64,000 nucleotides of DNA, taken from positions 37,418 through 101,417 of the forward strand of contig NZ_VTUZ01000037.1 in assembly GCF_008369935.1 (NCBI RefSeq), written 5' to 3'. Shown piece by piece: positions 25,047-33,847 of this stretch. Origin of the DNA: Paraburkholderia panacisoli (GTDB lineage: Bacteria; Pseudomonadota; Gammaproteobacteria; Burkholderiales; Burkholderiaceae). Positions within the stretch are counted from its first letter, which is position 1. Each line of letters begins with the position of its first letter. The notes beneath the pieces are model-generated. The model searched no databases and was not told where the DNA came from. It saw nothing but the letters and a program-made list of their open reading frames with translations. A program made the translations under genes and the position numbers.

Positions 25047-26540
25047 ATGCGCCATAAGTATGCAACGCCCTGGATATGGATTTTTCTCCTCCCGCTCGCG
25101 CTGGACTATCAGGGGACCGACGCGAACCCGGCCCACTTCGCGCCACTCTTGCTGGTCTTGCTGTCGATGGCCGCGGGCCTCGCGCTGTTGCTGATCGCCC
25201 CCCGCTTCCGCGTACCTTCGCGACTGCGTTCGGTCGTCACAATCAGCACGCTGCTCTGCGTGTTCGGCAGCATCGTCTCCCAACTGGCTCAGGGCAATGA
25301 CACCGGCAACTATCTGCACACCTTGCTGCCCTTCGTGCTGTTCATGCTCGGCTACTTCGTCGCTAGCCGCCCGTGGAGCGAATACCGGCTCGCGCAATTC
25401 GAAAAGGCGTTGTTTCTCGCCAGTGTGATCAGCCTCGTGAGCACCTTTTTCTATGGGATGGCCGCGAGCGGCGGTCTCGATGAGGTGCGCTTGAGGATCG
25501 TGTCCGTGACGCTGCTCGGATTGCAAGGCGTGCTGCTGCACGAATTCGTCGTGGCGCGGCGCTTCTCGTTCTACACCGTCGCTGCATTCGCGGCCACCGT
25601 CCTCGTCGAATTGGTGAGCGAGACCCGGAGTCTGCTGGTCGGCACGGGCCTGCTGTTCCTGCTCGCGACGGCGCTGAGGGCGCCGACCATCCGCCGCATC
25701 AGGCACATGCTTGCCCCTGGCCTGGTCGTGGGCGCGGTGCTGGCCGGCACTGGCGGCATCGCGGCCTGGAGCTTTCCGGACGTCGCGCAGCAGTGGACGC
25801 AGCACATCTTCGCATCCGGGGAAGCTGTCTCAGGCAAGGATCCGACCGCGATCGCGCGTCAGTCTGAAATGCGCAATCAGTACGACCAGGTGACCTCGTC
25901 GGCAAGCACGTTGCTGTTCGGCGAGGGCTATGGGCACGAGTATCGTTATTCACCCGTCCATCTGCCCGGCCTCGCGGGTCAGTTCACTGAAGAGGATCTG
26001 AACCCGATCCATGAGTGGGCCGCAGGTCACAACTTCTGGGTCTATCAACTGTTCGCCGGCGGCCTCGTGTTCGGCATCGGTATGCCGCTGGCGATGCTGG
26101 CCGCGCTGGCGATCTGCTTTTTCTCCTACCGCTACTGGCGCGCCGTCGTGCCCGAAGCGCCGCTGCTGCCGGTACTCGGTCGCGCGATCATGCTGTTCGC
26201 CGCATTGCCGGCGACCTCGATCGGCGGCAATCCGCTCGGCCCGCGTTTCTCCGGCCTGGTGTTCGGCGTCGCGCTCGGCCTGATGATCGCGACCCACGCA
26301 CGCTTGCAACGCGCGCTGCCGGCGCGCGCGAAGCGCCCCGCATGGCCGCCGCAGCAGTGTTCGGCCGCGATGCCCGATTTGCCGGGCCGCGTTCATCCCG
26401 GCATGGGGCGCTCCGATCTCGCGGTCACGCTCGGCATGTCGCATCCGGTGGGCGCCCCGTCCGAGTCGAAGCCGTCCGGCGCGCTGGTGCCGCGCAACTC
26501 GCCGGCGCCACACGCCAATCGACCGACGATCGCCCGATGA
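25047..26540 (+). CDS. O-antigen ligase/polymerase-like membrane protein
   Basis: About 497 residues with roughly ten or more hydrophobic segments (LLVLLSMAAGLALLLI, LLPFVLFMLGYFVA, LFLASVISLVSTFF and others). A large loop around residues 270-330 contains FGEGYGHEYRYSPVHLPG and NPIHEWAAGHNFWVYQLFAGG. This is the architecture of Wzy/WaaL proteins, whose periplasmic loop is followed by a conserved H-N/H-x(6)-G region (here HNFWVYQLFAGG). ATG at 25047 with an excellent GGGGAGGA site. The Pro/Ala-rich cytoplasmic tail (last 70 residues) is unusual. Polymerase versus ligase cannot be told from sequence. Confidence 0.75.
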   Translation: MRHKYATPWIWIFLLPLALDYQGTDANPAHFAPLLLVLLSMAAGLALLLIAPRFRVPSRLRSVVTISTLLCVFGSIVSQLAQGNDTGNYLHTLLPFVLFMLGYFVASRPWSEYRLAQFEKALFLASVISLVSTFFYGMAASGGLDEVRLRIVSVTLLGLQGVLLHEFVVARRFSFYTVAAFAATVLVELVSETRSLLVGTGLLFLLATALRAPTIRRIRHMLAPGLVVGAVLAGTGGIAAWSFPDVAQQWTQHIFASGEAVSGKDPTAIARQSEMRNQYDQVTSSASTLLFGEGYGHEYRYSPVHLPGLAGQFTEEDLNPIHEWAAGHNFWVYQLFAGGLVFGIGMPLAMLAALAICFFSYRYWRAVVPEAPLLPVLGRAIMLFAALPATSIGGNPLGPRFSGLVFGVALGLMIATHARLQRALPARAKRPAWPPQQCSAAMPDLPGRVHPGMGRSDLAVTLGMSHPVGAPSESKPSGALVPRNSPAPHANRPTIAR

Positions 26541-26788
26541 AAGACCTGCCGCAGGTCGGGCCGAACGCGCGGACTGGAAACGGAAACGCGGCCCGGCAGC
26601 TGTCGCCGGGTGCGTCACAGGTCGCCACTTCGACGTAGTGCCCGGCTTTGGGGTTGGCCATGCCGCTTAGGTGCACGCCGGCCGGTATCGCGCATTGCGA
26701 TGGTGTGCAGGCAAGCGTTTGGGGGGCTCCGCGCGCAAAGCGCGGCGCAAGATAGATTCAACTCCACTTCATCTTCCTGGGGGCCACG

Positions 26789-27265
26789 ATGACCACTCCG
26801 ATTCGGCATGCTGCGGCATGGATGCTGATCGCCGTTGCAACCTGCGCCGTCCCGGCTTTCGCGCAGAATAACGCTGCAACCGCCGCGATGACGGCCCGCG
26901 CTTACGGCGCCGAGGCGCCGGCTCCCTTCCGCCAGACCGAAAACAATCGAAACCGCGAACAAGAGTTGCTCGGCGCACCACGCGAATACGGTGACGGCGA
27001 CGGCGGTACGCGACGCAATATCGACGATGCGCAAAGCGCTGCGCTACTCGACCAGAACCGCATGACCATAACGGGCGGACAGCCCGCAGCCGGCAAAGGT
27101 CAACGCACAGCGCCGGGGGCCGCCCACAACCCGCTGCGCGTCGCCGCCCAGGCCGGCCGTCCGAATGTGGGCGCAGCCCTGCTGCCCGCAGGCGCGGCGA
27201 AGAAGAACGCCTACGCCGATCCGTACGGCGCAGGCAAGCGCTCCGTCTACCGCTCGCCGTGGTGA
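26789..27265 (+). CDS. Small secreted protein of unknown function
   Basis: 158 residues with a clear Sec signal peptide (AAAWMLIAVATCAVPAFAQ, cleavage likely after AFA). The mature part is hydrophilic and probably disordered, rich in Ala, Asn, Arg and Gly (RQTENNRNREQELLG). No known domain. It lies between the polymerase-like gene and the exopolysaccharide operon and points toward the convergent gmd. Lineage-specific small secreted proteins beside exopolysaccharide genes are common but mostly uncharacterised. Confidence 0.55.
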   Translation: MTTPIRHAAAWMLIAVATCAVPAFAQNNAATAAMTARAYGAEAPAPFRQTENNRNREQELLGAPREYGDGDGGTRRNIDDAQSAALLDQNRMTITGGQPAAGKGQRTAPGAAHNPLRVAAQAGRPNVGAALLPAGAAKKNAYADPYGAGKRSVYRSPW

Positions 27266-27399
27266 GATCGCAGCGATGAGATGACCGCGTGCCGGATCAA
27301 TGCCGCGCGGCCTCCTTCACGTCGGCCGGTTTAAGGTCGCCGGCCTCAGCCGTTGAAGGTTGCGCATCGAGATACGCCGCCCTTGCCTTCACCCGTTTC

Positions 27400-27630
27400 A
27401 CGCCCCCTGACAAAACAGGCTGGCGAGACGCCGCGCGAAAGCAGCGGCACCACGGCGATCCATTCGCTTTCAATGAAGGGGTTGACGGCCGCCTGATCCG
27501 TGAGGTGAAGCTCGGACCGCGTCCGCGTAATGACGCTCCAGTAGCCGTCGGCGGCAAGCCGACGGACGAGCGCCGAGCCAGGCACGCCACGGTGCCCCGC
27601 GACGAAGCTGCGTGCCTGCTCGTTGATTGC
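27400..27630 (-). pseudogene. GDP-L-fucose synthase (fcl/wcaG) N-terminal remnant
   Basis: Directly after the gmd stop the minus strand encodes INEQARSFVAGHRGVPGSAL, then VRRLAADGYWSVITRTRSEL and LTDQAAVN. This is the N-terminus of GDP-fucose synthase (normally FVAGHRGMVGSALVRRL). The start position now reads ATC or GTA rather than ATG, and similarity stops after about 60 residues. The frame then joins unrelated sequence ending KPADVKEAARH at 27297. This looks like a deletion that fused the start of fcl to the tail of another gene. It is intergenic apart from this remnant. Confidence 0.75.
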
Positions 27631-27632
27631 AG

Positions 27633-28754
27633 TTACTCGTGGTGCTCCAGCGCGGTGAAGCCAGCCAGCGTGACGAGCGCGTCGCGGCGTGCGATCTGGT
27701 AGTCCGAGCGCACCATTTCCTTGACCATCTGCTCGAACGACGTGGTTGGCTGCCAACCCAGATTGGCGTGCGCCTTCGACGGATCGCCCAGCAGCGTTTC
27801 GACCTCGGCCGGCCGGAAGTAGATCGGATCGACCCGCACGATCACGTCGCCGGGCGACATCCTGATCTCGCGCCCTTCGACCTTTTCGACAATGCCGACT
27901 TCATCCACGCCAGTGCCTTCGAAGCGCACGGTGATGCCCAGTTCAGCGGCGGCATGCTGAATGAACTGCCGCACGCTGTACTGCACGCCGGTGGCGATCA
28001 CGTAATCCTCGGGCTTGTCCTGTTGCAGCATCAGCCATTGCATCTCCACGTAATCGCGAGCGTGGCCCCAGTCGCGCAGTGCCGACAGGTTGCCGAGATA
28101 CACCGTCTTCTGCAGGCCAACCGCGATGCGCGCGATCGCGCGGGTGATCTTGCGCGTCACGAAGGTCTCGCCGCGCACCGGCGATTCGTGATTGAACAGA
28201 ATCCCGTTGCACGCGAAGAAGCCGTAGGCCTCGCGATAATTGACCGTGGTCCAGTAAGCGAACAGCTTGGCGACCGCGTACGGGCTGCGCGGATAAAACG
28301 GCGTGGTCTCGTTCTGCGGCATCTGCTGCACGAGCCCGTACAGTTCCGACGTGGACGCCTGATAAAAACGCGTTCTCTCCTGCAAGCCGAGAATCCGCAT
28401 CGCTTCAAGGATGCGCAAGGTGCCGAGACCGTCCGCGTTGGCCGTGTATTCCGGCTCCTCGAACGACACCGCAACGTGGCTCTGGGCCGCGAGGTTGTAG
28501 ATTTCGTCGGGCTCGATGCGCTGGATCACGCGCAGCAGGCTGGTCGAGTCGGTCAGATCGGCGTGGTGCAGAAAGAGTCGTTGCTCCGGGTCGTCGTGCG
28601 GATCGCGGTAGAGATGATCGATCCGGTCTGTGTTGAACAGGGACACCCTGCGTTTGATGCCGTGGACGATATAGTCCTTGGCGAGCAGCAACTCAGCCAG
28701 GTACGAGCCGTCTTGTCCAGTAATGCCGGTGATCAGCGCAACCTTGCGTTTCAT
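27633..28754 (-). CDS. gmd: GDP-mannose 4,6-dehydratase
   Basis: Converts GDP-mannose to GDP-4-keto-6-deoxymannose, the branch point to GDP-L-fucose and GDP-D-rhamnose. TGITGQDGSYLAELLL binds NADP, STSELYGLVQ holds the active-site Thr/Ser-Glu, and YAVAKLFAYW carries the catalytic Tyr and Lys. The ATG at 28754 (MKRKVALITG) has GAGAAGG upstream. 373 residues, full length. Last intact gene of the manC-wza-wzc operon. Its former partner fcl is a remnant, so the rmd-like protein at 4.5 kb may now complete the pathway. Confidence 0.96.
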   Translation of the reverse strand: MKRKVALITGITGQDGSYLAELLLAKDYIVHGIKRRVSLFNTDRIDHLYRDPHDDPEQRLFLHHADLTDSTSLLRVIQRIEPDEIYNLAAQSHVAVSFEEPEYTANADGLGTLRILEAMRILGLQERTRFYQASTSELYGLVQQMPQNETTPFYPRSPYAVAKLFAYWTTVNYREAYGFFACNGILFNHESPVRGETFVTRKITRAIARIAVGLQKTVYLGNLSALRDWGHARDYVEMQWLMLQQDKPEDYVIATGVQYSVRQFIQHAAAELGITVRFEGTGVDEVGIVEKVEGREIRMSPGDVIVRVDPIYFRPAEVETLLGDPSKAHANLGWQPTTSFEQMVKEMVRSDYQIARRDALVTLAGFTALEHHE

Positions 28755-28889
28755 GGAACCTTCTCCCAATTAAGTTTTTCCGAGGCCTATGCCAACCCCA
28801 ACCCGAATACGAATACCCGTTTCAATGCCAATCTCTAGGTGTGAACCGACACCGCGGCGCGGTCCGGCATCCTCCCGGACACCCTGCCT

Positions 28890-31133
28890 TCATCCGGCAA
28901 TGCTGTCGTAGCCGTAATAGCCACCCTGATACCCCGAGCCGAGGAACGCACCTTCCTGCGGCACATCGGTCAGCAGCACGCCCCGCATCGCCACCCCGCC
29001 ATTGCGCAACCGTTTGGCCGTCTCGACGATCTCGTTGACCGGATGGCGGCCGTGGCGCACCACCAGCAGCGTTGTGCCCGCGTATTTGCCGATCAGCGTC
29101 GAGTCGGTCACCGCCAGAACCGGCGGAGTGTCAACGATAACGAGGTCGTATTGCGGCTTCAGTTCGGCAAGCATCATTTCGAAGCGTTTACTCATCAGCA
29201 GTTCGGCCGGGTGCGCGGGCAAGGTACCCTTGGCGAGCACGTCGAGACCTGGCAGCACGTCGCGCTGGATCATCGAGTTGAGATCGCCGCCGCGCAGCAC
29301 GTCGGACAGACCCGGCTGATGAGAGATGCCAAAGTGCGAATGCACGTCGCCGCGGCGCATGTCGCCGTCGATAATCAGCACCCGCTTGTTCGCCGACGCC
29401 ACCAGCGCCGACAGGTTCACCGACAGGAACGACTTGCCGGAGTCGGGCCGCGAACCGGTGATCATCACGACGTTGTTCTCCGCGTGATCGAGCGATAGCT
29501 GCAACGAGGTTCGCAGATTGCGCACGCCTTCAACGGCGAGGTCTTCCGGCGCCTGCTGCGCGAGCACATGCTGCCCGCGACGGCGCAGCGAAACCTTGTG
29601 CTGCAGGCGCAGCTGGGTCTGGCTGCGCGGCACGACTGCGAACACCGGCAGGCCGAGCATCCCTTCGAGTTCGTCCGGACGCTCAACGCCACCGAACATC
29701 GCGCGCTTGACGAAGATCAGCAGGATGCCGAGCGCGAGACCGCCACCGAGTGCGATCAGAATGACCTGCATGCGCTTCGGGCGCACGGGTTCGTCGGGGG
29801 CTTCGGCGAAATCCACCACACGCACCGTGCCGACCTGGCCCGCCTTCGCCATGCGCAGCTGCTGCGCACTGTTGAGCAGGTTCGTGTACTGCTCCGTGCT
29901 GACGTGCACGTCGCGCAACAGGCGCAGCGCGGTCTGCTCGTTATCGGGCATAACTGCGACGCTGCGGTTCATGCTGATCTGCGCGCCCTGCAACGCGGCG
30001 ATTTGCGCATCGAGCGCGGCCACCGCCGGATGATTCGCCGTGAAGCGCTGCGACATCTCCGCGCGTTGCTGCTGCAGGTCGAGCAACTTGGTCTTGTTGT
30101 CGACGATCTGTTGCAGCAGCAGGCGGCTTTCCTCGCCCAGATCGACCGCGCCGTGCGCGTTACGGAACTTGTTGTAGCGCTGCTCCGCTTCGTCGAGATC
30201 CTTGCGCGCGCCCGGCAGTTGCTGATCGAGGAAGGCCAGCACCTGCTCGCCTGCGGTCGACCGGTTCTCCCTGTCCTGACGCACGAACTCGCGCGCCACG
30301 CTGTTGACGATCGCCGCAGTCAACGCACTGTCGCCGCCTTCGAGACTCGCGCGAACCACGCCGGACTGCTGCGAGGTTTCCTGCACCAGCAGCGCTTTTT
30401 GCAGGCGGTTGACGGTGGTCAGCGTCGACGCGCGCGACAGTTCGAAACGCGAGCCGGGCGCGCCCACCAGCTTGTCGACATGCAGCGCGATCGGGCCGTC
30501 GGCGGTATCGGTTTCGACCGTCTCGCCGACCCGGCCCGACAAGATCGCAATGCCGTTGCGGTCACGCAGCACGTACGTCCCCTCGGCGCCCGCAATCAGC
30601 GTGAAGGTCGTGTCGTACATCTCCTTCGACGTGTCGAAACGCGATACCGCAATGCTCTGGTTTCCCCATGCGAAGCCGGACAGGTTGATGAACGACGGCA
30701 GCCTGAAACCCCACTGGCCGTTCACCAACCCCGCGATCATCCGGCCGATGACCGGAAAATAACGCGGCGTCGCAGTGATATCGAGGTGCAGCTTTCTAAC
30801 CGTGTCCTCCGTGACCACGCGCGATTTCAGCAATTCGATCTCGGCCGCGGTCGACGGCCGGGTGTCGAACATGCCCGTGAGCTGCGGCAAGGAAGCGTTG
30901 CCGTTCGCATTGGCATTGGCCGCCTTGTCCTCGACGTGGAACAGCACGTCCACCCGATACGTCGGCGGCGCGAGGAACGCATACGCGCAGCCCAACGCGA
31001 GCGCGATCAGCGTCACCGTCAGGACGGTGCGCCAACCGCGCACGATCGTGCGAAGGTAGTCCGACAAATGAAGCTCGTCCGGTCCGGACACGTCGGTGTA
31101 GCCGGTGTAGCGGTTTTCATAATTGAATGCCAT
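28890..31133 (-). CDS. wzc: Polysaccharide co-polymerase / BY-type tyrosine kinase (Wzc)
   Basis: Inner-membrane chain-length regulator and autokinase. Order: first membrane segment near residue 40-55 (LTVTLIALALGCAYAFLAPP), a long periplasmic coiled region with the second membrane segment VILIALGGGLALGILLIFVK near 435-455, then the kinase domain. Walker A is GSRPDSGKSFLSVN near 560, Walker A' VLIIDGDMRRGDV, Walker B LVIVDTPPV. The C-terminal tyrosine cluster is GYQGGYYGYD. The ATG at 31133 is preferred to the GTG at 31142. It follows wza in the operon. No Wzb-type phosphatase gene lies between them. Confidence 0.95.
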   Translation of the reverse strand: MAFNYENRYTGYTDVSGPDELHLSDYLRTIVRGWRTVLTVTLIALALGCAYAFLAPPTYRVDVLFHVEDKAANANANGNASLPQLTGMFDTRPSTAAEIELLKSRVVTEDTVRKLHLDITATPRYFPVIGRMIAGLVNGQWGFRLPSFINLSGFAWGNQSIAVSRFDTSKEMYDTTFTLIAGAEGTYVLRDRNGIAILSGRVGETVETDTADGPIALHVDKLVGAPGSRFELSRASTLTTVNRLQKALLVQETSQQSGVVRASLEGGDSALTAAIVNSVAREFVRQDRENRSTAGEQVLAFLDQQLPGARKDLDEAEQRYNKFRNAHGAVDLGEESRLLLQQIVDNKTKLLDLQQQRAEMSQRFTANHPAVAALDAQIAALQGAQISMNRSVAVMPDNEQTALRLLRDVHVSTEQYTNLLNSAQQLRMAKAGQVGTVRVVDFAEAPDEPVRPKRMQVILIALGGGLALGILLIFVKRAMFGGVERPDELEGMLGLPVFAVVPRSQTQLRLQHKVSLRRRGQHVLAQQAPEDLAVEGVRNLRTSLQLSLDHAENNVVMITGSRPDSGKSFLSVNLSALVASANKRVLIIDGDMRRGDVHSHFGISHQPGLSDVLRGGDLNSMIQRDVLPGLDVLAKGTLPAHPAELLMSKRFEMMLAELKPQYDLVIVDTPPVLAVTDSTLIGKYAGTTLLVVRHGRHPVNEIVETAKRLRNGGVAMRGVLLTDVPQEGAFLGSGYQGGYYGYDSIAG

Positions 31134-31184
31134 GTTGTTCACCCGCCAAAGCCCGCCGGTTATGGGTTCACGCTGCGCATGCCA

Positions 31185-32324
31185 TCATTTCGTCAGCACC
31201 ACGCCCGTCACAGCCGCATTGATCGCCGGCAGCAGCAGGTTCAACACACGGTTGAAGCGAACCAGTCCGCCTTGGCCGACGTACACGATGTCTTTCGGCT
31301 GAAGCTCGAACTGATTGGCGAGCACCATCGACACCGGCGACGTCGCATCGAGGTGATAGATCTGCGGCGCTTCGCTCGTCGAATTGCGAATCACGAACAA
31401 TTGCTTCGCCGCCGCCGTGTTGGAGTCGAAGCTGCCGCCGTCGGAGATCGCTTGCGACAGCGTCAGCGAACCGTTGCGCATCGGCAGGACGGTCGCCGGC
31501 TTGTTGACCTCGCCCATCACATACACGCCGCTGTCTTCACGCGCCGCCACTCGCACGATGTCGCCCTGTTGCAGATAGATCTGCGACGGATTCTTGCCGC
31601 GCTTGATCAGATCGTCCAGGTTGAGCGAATAGACGACGCCATTGCGGATCAGTTCGACGCGGCTGCGGTCCCCAGTCGGGTTAAAGCCGCCGGCCTGGTT
31701 GATCGCCATCGTCAGTGACATCGGGATGTCGTTCAGCGGTTGCGCGCCAGGCGTGTGCACTTCACCGTCCACATAAACCTGCGAATTGCGGAACGAAGCC
31801 ACCCGCACCGTCACTTCGGGCTTCTGGTACACCTTGCTCAGACGCTTGTACAACTCCTTCTGAATCGTCCCGACGTCCTGGCCCGCTACATGCAAGGTGC
31901 CCGCGTACGGGAACTGCACGTTGCCGCTTTCGTCGATCAGGAAGCCGGGAGTCGCATCCGAACTGCGCGTGCTCTGCGTCGGCTGTCCAAGCGCGGCGGC
32001 GAGTTCCGGGTGATCCCATACGACGATCTGCAGCACGTCACCGGGACCGGCCCTGTACACGGGCGGCTTGCCGAACAGCGCGAGCGTCGCCGGCGGCACC
32101 TGCGCCGACGTCTGATCCGCATTCAATTTACGTACCAGCGCGAGGTTGATATCGGTAATCGGTACCGTCTGCTGCTGCGAGGGTTCCGTGCTGAAGTCGC
32201 CACCCGTGTCCTGAATCGCGGCCGGTGTGATCATTCGTTGGCCTGGTACGATGCTGCATCCGGACAACAGCGTTGCAGTAGCGAAAACCAGGAGACTTCC
32301 CGTGCGTAGTCCAAGTGAGCTCAT
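31185..32324 (-). CDS. wza: Outer-membrane polysaccharide export lipoprotein (Wza)
   Basis: 379-residue lipoprotein forming the export channel. The signal peptide ends in the lipobox LLSGC (Cys23). The Poly_export domain reads YRAGPGDVLQIVVWDHPEL, and SLBB repeats follow (VYVDGEVHTPGAQPLNDI and VYVMGEVNKPATVLPM). RBS GGAGG upstream of the ATG. It sits between the initiating transferase gene and wzc. Confidence 0.95.
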   Translation of the reverse strand: MSSLGLRTGSLLVFATATLLSGCSIVPGQRMITPAAIQDTGGDFSTEPSQQQTVPITDINLALVRKLNADQTSAQVPPATLALFGKPPVYRAGPGDVLQIVVWDHPELAAALGQPTQSTRSSDATPGFLIDESGNVQFPYAGTLHVAGQDVGTIQKELYKRLSKVYQKPEVTVRVASFRNSQVYVDGEVHTPGAQPLNDIPMSLTMAINQAGGFNPTGDRSRVELIRNGVVYSLNLDDLIKRGKNPSQIYLQQGDIVRVAAREDSGVYVMGEVNKPATVLPMRNGSLTLSQAISDGGSFDSNTAAAKQLFVIRNSTSEAPQIYHLDATSPVSMVLANQFELQPKDIVYVGQGGLVRFNRVLNLLLPAINAAVTGVVLTK

Positions 32325-32398
32325 GATGTTTCCTCCGTACGCCAGAGCGACTGTTCTCGGGAGAGGCAGCGCCCAGCAGCGTGTTTGTTAACTACGTC

Positions 32399-33784
32399 TT
32401 AGTAAGCGTTTCGATGCACCAGTCCGGCCACTATCGTCGCGCCGATGATCCGCATGTCGAGTGCGAACGACCAATGACCCAGGTAATACAGATCATGTTC
32501 GACGCGGCGCTCCATTTTCTCGATGCGGTCGGTCTCGCCACGAAAGCCGTTTATCTGCGCCCAACCCGTAATGCCCGGCTTGATTCGATAGCGATTGATA
32601 TAGCCCGCGACCACTTTCTGATAGAGGTCGTCGTGCTCGAGTGCGTGGGGACGCGGTCCGACGACCGACATGTCGCCACGCAACACGTTGAAAAATTGCG
32701 GCAGCTCGTCGAGGCTCGTGCGGCGCAGGAACGCGCCCACTTTAGTCACACGCTTGTCATGGCGCGTGGCCTGACTAAGGGTGCCTTTGGCCTCGGTATG
32801 CAGCCGCATTGAGCGGAACTTGTAGATCGTGAAGACGCGGCCGTCCGCGCCCTTGCGCTTCTGTTTGAACAGCACCGGCCCGCGCGACGAGAGCTTCACC
32901 GCGATTGCGATGCCCAGCAAGAGCGGCGCGAGGCAGAACAGCGCGGTGGCCGCGAACAGGCGGTCGAAGACTTCCTTCTTCAGCATCGAACTGGCGGACA
33001 GCGGCGAGGCGACCAGATTGATCGCCGGCACGCCGAGCAGATCGACCACGCCGCTTCCTTCGAACAGCGCGTGGCTGCGCACGTCCGGCACGAAGCGGAT
33101 GTTCACCAGATCGTCGCGGAACTCGCTGATCAGCGAGCAGATCAGCGGCTCTTCGCTCAGCGAAAGCATCAGCCAGAGTTCATGCACGTCGTTCGTGCGG
33201 ATGTAGCCGGCGAGCGCGTCGACGGTGTCGAACACGGGCACGCGCGAGTTCGTCACGGCCGACACGTCCGACCGCGTGTTGTAGACGGCCGTCGCGCGAA
33301 AGCCGGCAGTCGGCGCGGATTCGATGCGGCGAATGATGGCGTCGCATTGCGAGCCGCTGCCGACGATCGCGACCTGGTGCAGATTCATGCCGGCGCCGCG
33401 AGCACGCGCCAGCACCGCGTGCGTGATCAGCCGGTAAGCGATCATGAGGCCGCCCGTGGTCGCGGTCCAGTACGAGAACCACAGCCGCGACACGAGGTCG
33501 ATGCGATGCAGCGAATACATCAGCACGAGCGCGCAGCACTGCACAATCAGCCACGCGAGCGACACCTGGCCGGCCAGCGCCCGCTTCGAGCGGCCGCGCC
33601 ACGATTCATAGACACCGAACGCCGGAAAAATGGCGAGTGAGAACGCGGCGGAAAACATCACCAACGCCCAATAGAAACCGGTTTGAGCGAGATAATCGAA
33701 GCGGATCTGCGACGCCACCGCCGCTCCCGCCAACACCAACGCGACATCGAAAATTCGCGCGAGCAAATCCTGAAACTTGCGCAT
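32399..33784 (-). CDS. wcaJ: Undecaprenyl-phosphate glucose phosphotransferase (WcaJ type)
   Basis: Starts repeat-unit synthesis by moving a hexose-1-phosphate to undecaprenyl phosphate. 461 residues: four N-terminal membrane segments, a central CoA-binding-like region (VAIVGSGSQCDAIIRRIE), and a fifth membrane segment before the catalytic domain. The catalytic domain has FKQKRKGADGRVFTIYKFRS, RRTSLDELPQFFNVLRG and VGPRPHA, then KPGITGWAQINGFRG. RBS GAGGTAA before the ATG at 33784. Donor sugar (glucose or galactose) is inferred from the family only. Confidence 0.92.
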   Translation of the reverse strand: MRKFQDLLARIFDVALVLAGAAVASQIRFDYLAQTGFYWALVMFSAAFSLAIFPAFGVYESWRGRSKRALAGQVSLAWLIVQCCALVLMYSLHRIDLVSRLWFSYWTATTGGLMIAYRLITHAVLARARGAGMNLHQVAIVGSGSQCDAIIRRIESAPTAGFRATAVYNTRSDVSAVTNSRVPVFDTVDALAGYIRTNDVHELWLMLSLSEEPLICSLISEFRDDLVNIRFVPDVRSHALFEGSGVVDLLGVPAINLVASPLSASSMLKKEVFDRLFAATALFCLAPLLLGIAIAVKLSSRGPVLFKQKRKGADGRVFTIYKFRSMRLHTEAKGTLSQATRHDKRVTKVGAFLRRTSLDELPQFFNVLRGDMSVVGPRPHALEHDDLYQKVVAGYINRYRIKPGITGWAQINGFRGETDRIEKMERRVEHDLYYLGHWSFALDMRIIGATIVAGLVHRNAY

Positions 33785-33847
33785 TTTGCTTACCTCGTTC
33801 TTGCCGTTCTTGCCGTTCCTGTCCGGGAAAGAGTGGCGGCGTGCTGC

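Noticed and set aside
29568..31718. 716-codon plus-strand open frame opposite wzc and wza
   Set aside because: Antisense of two clearly identified genes with strong motifs.
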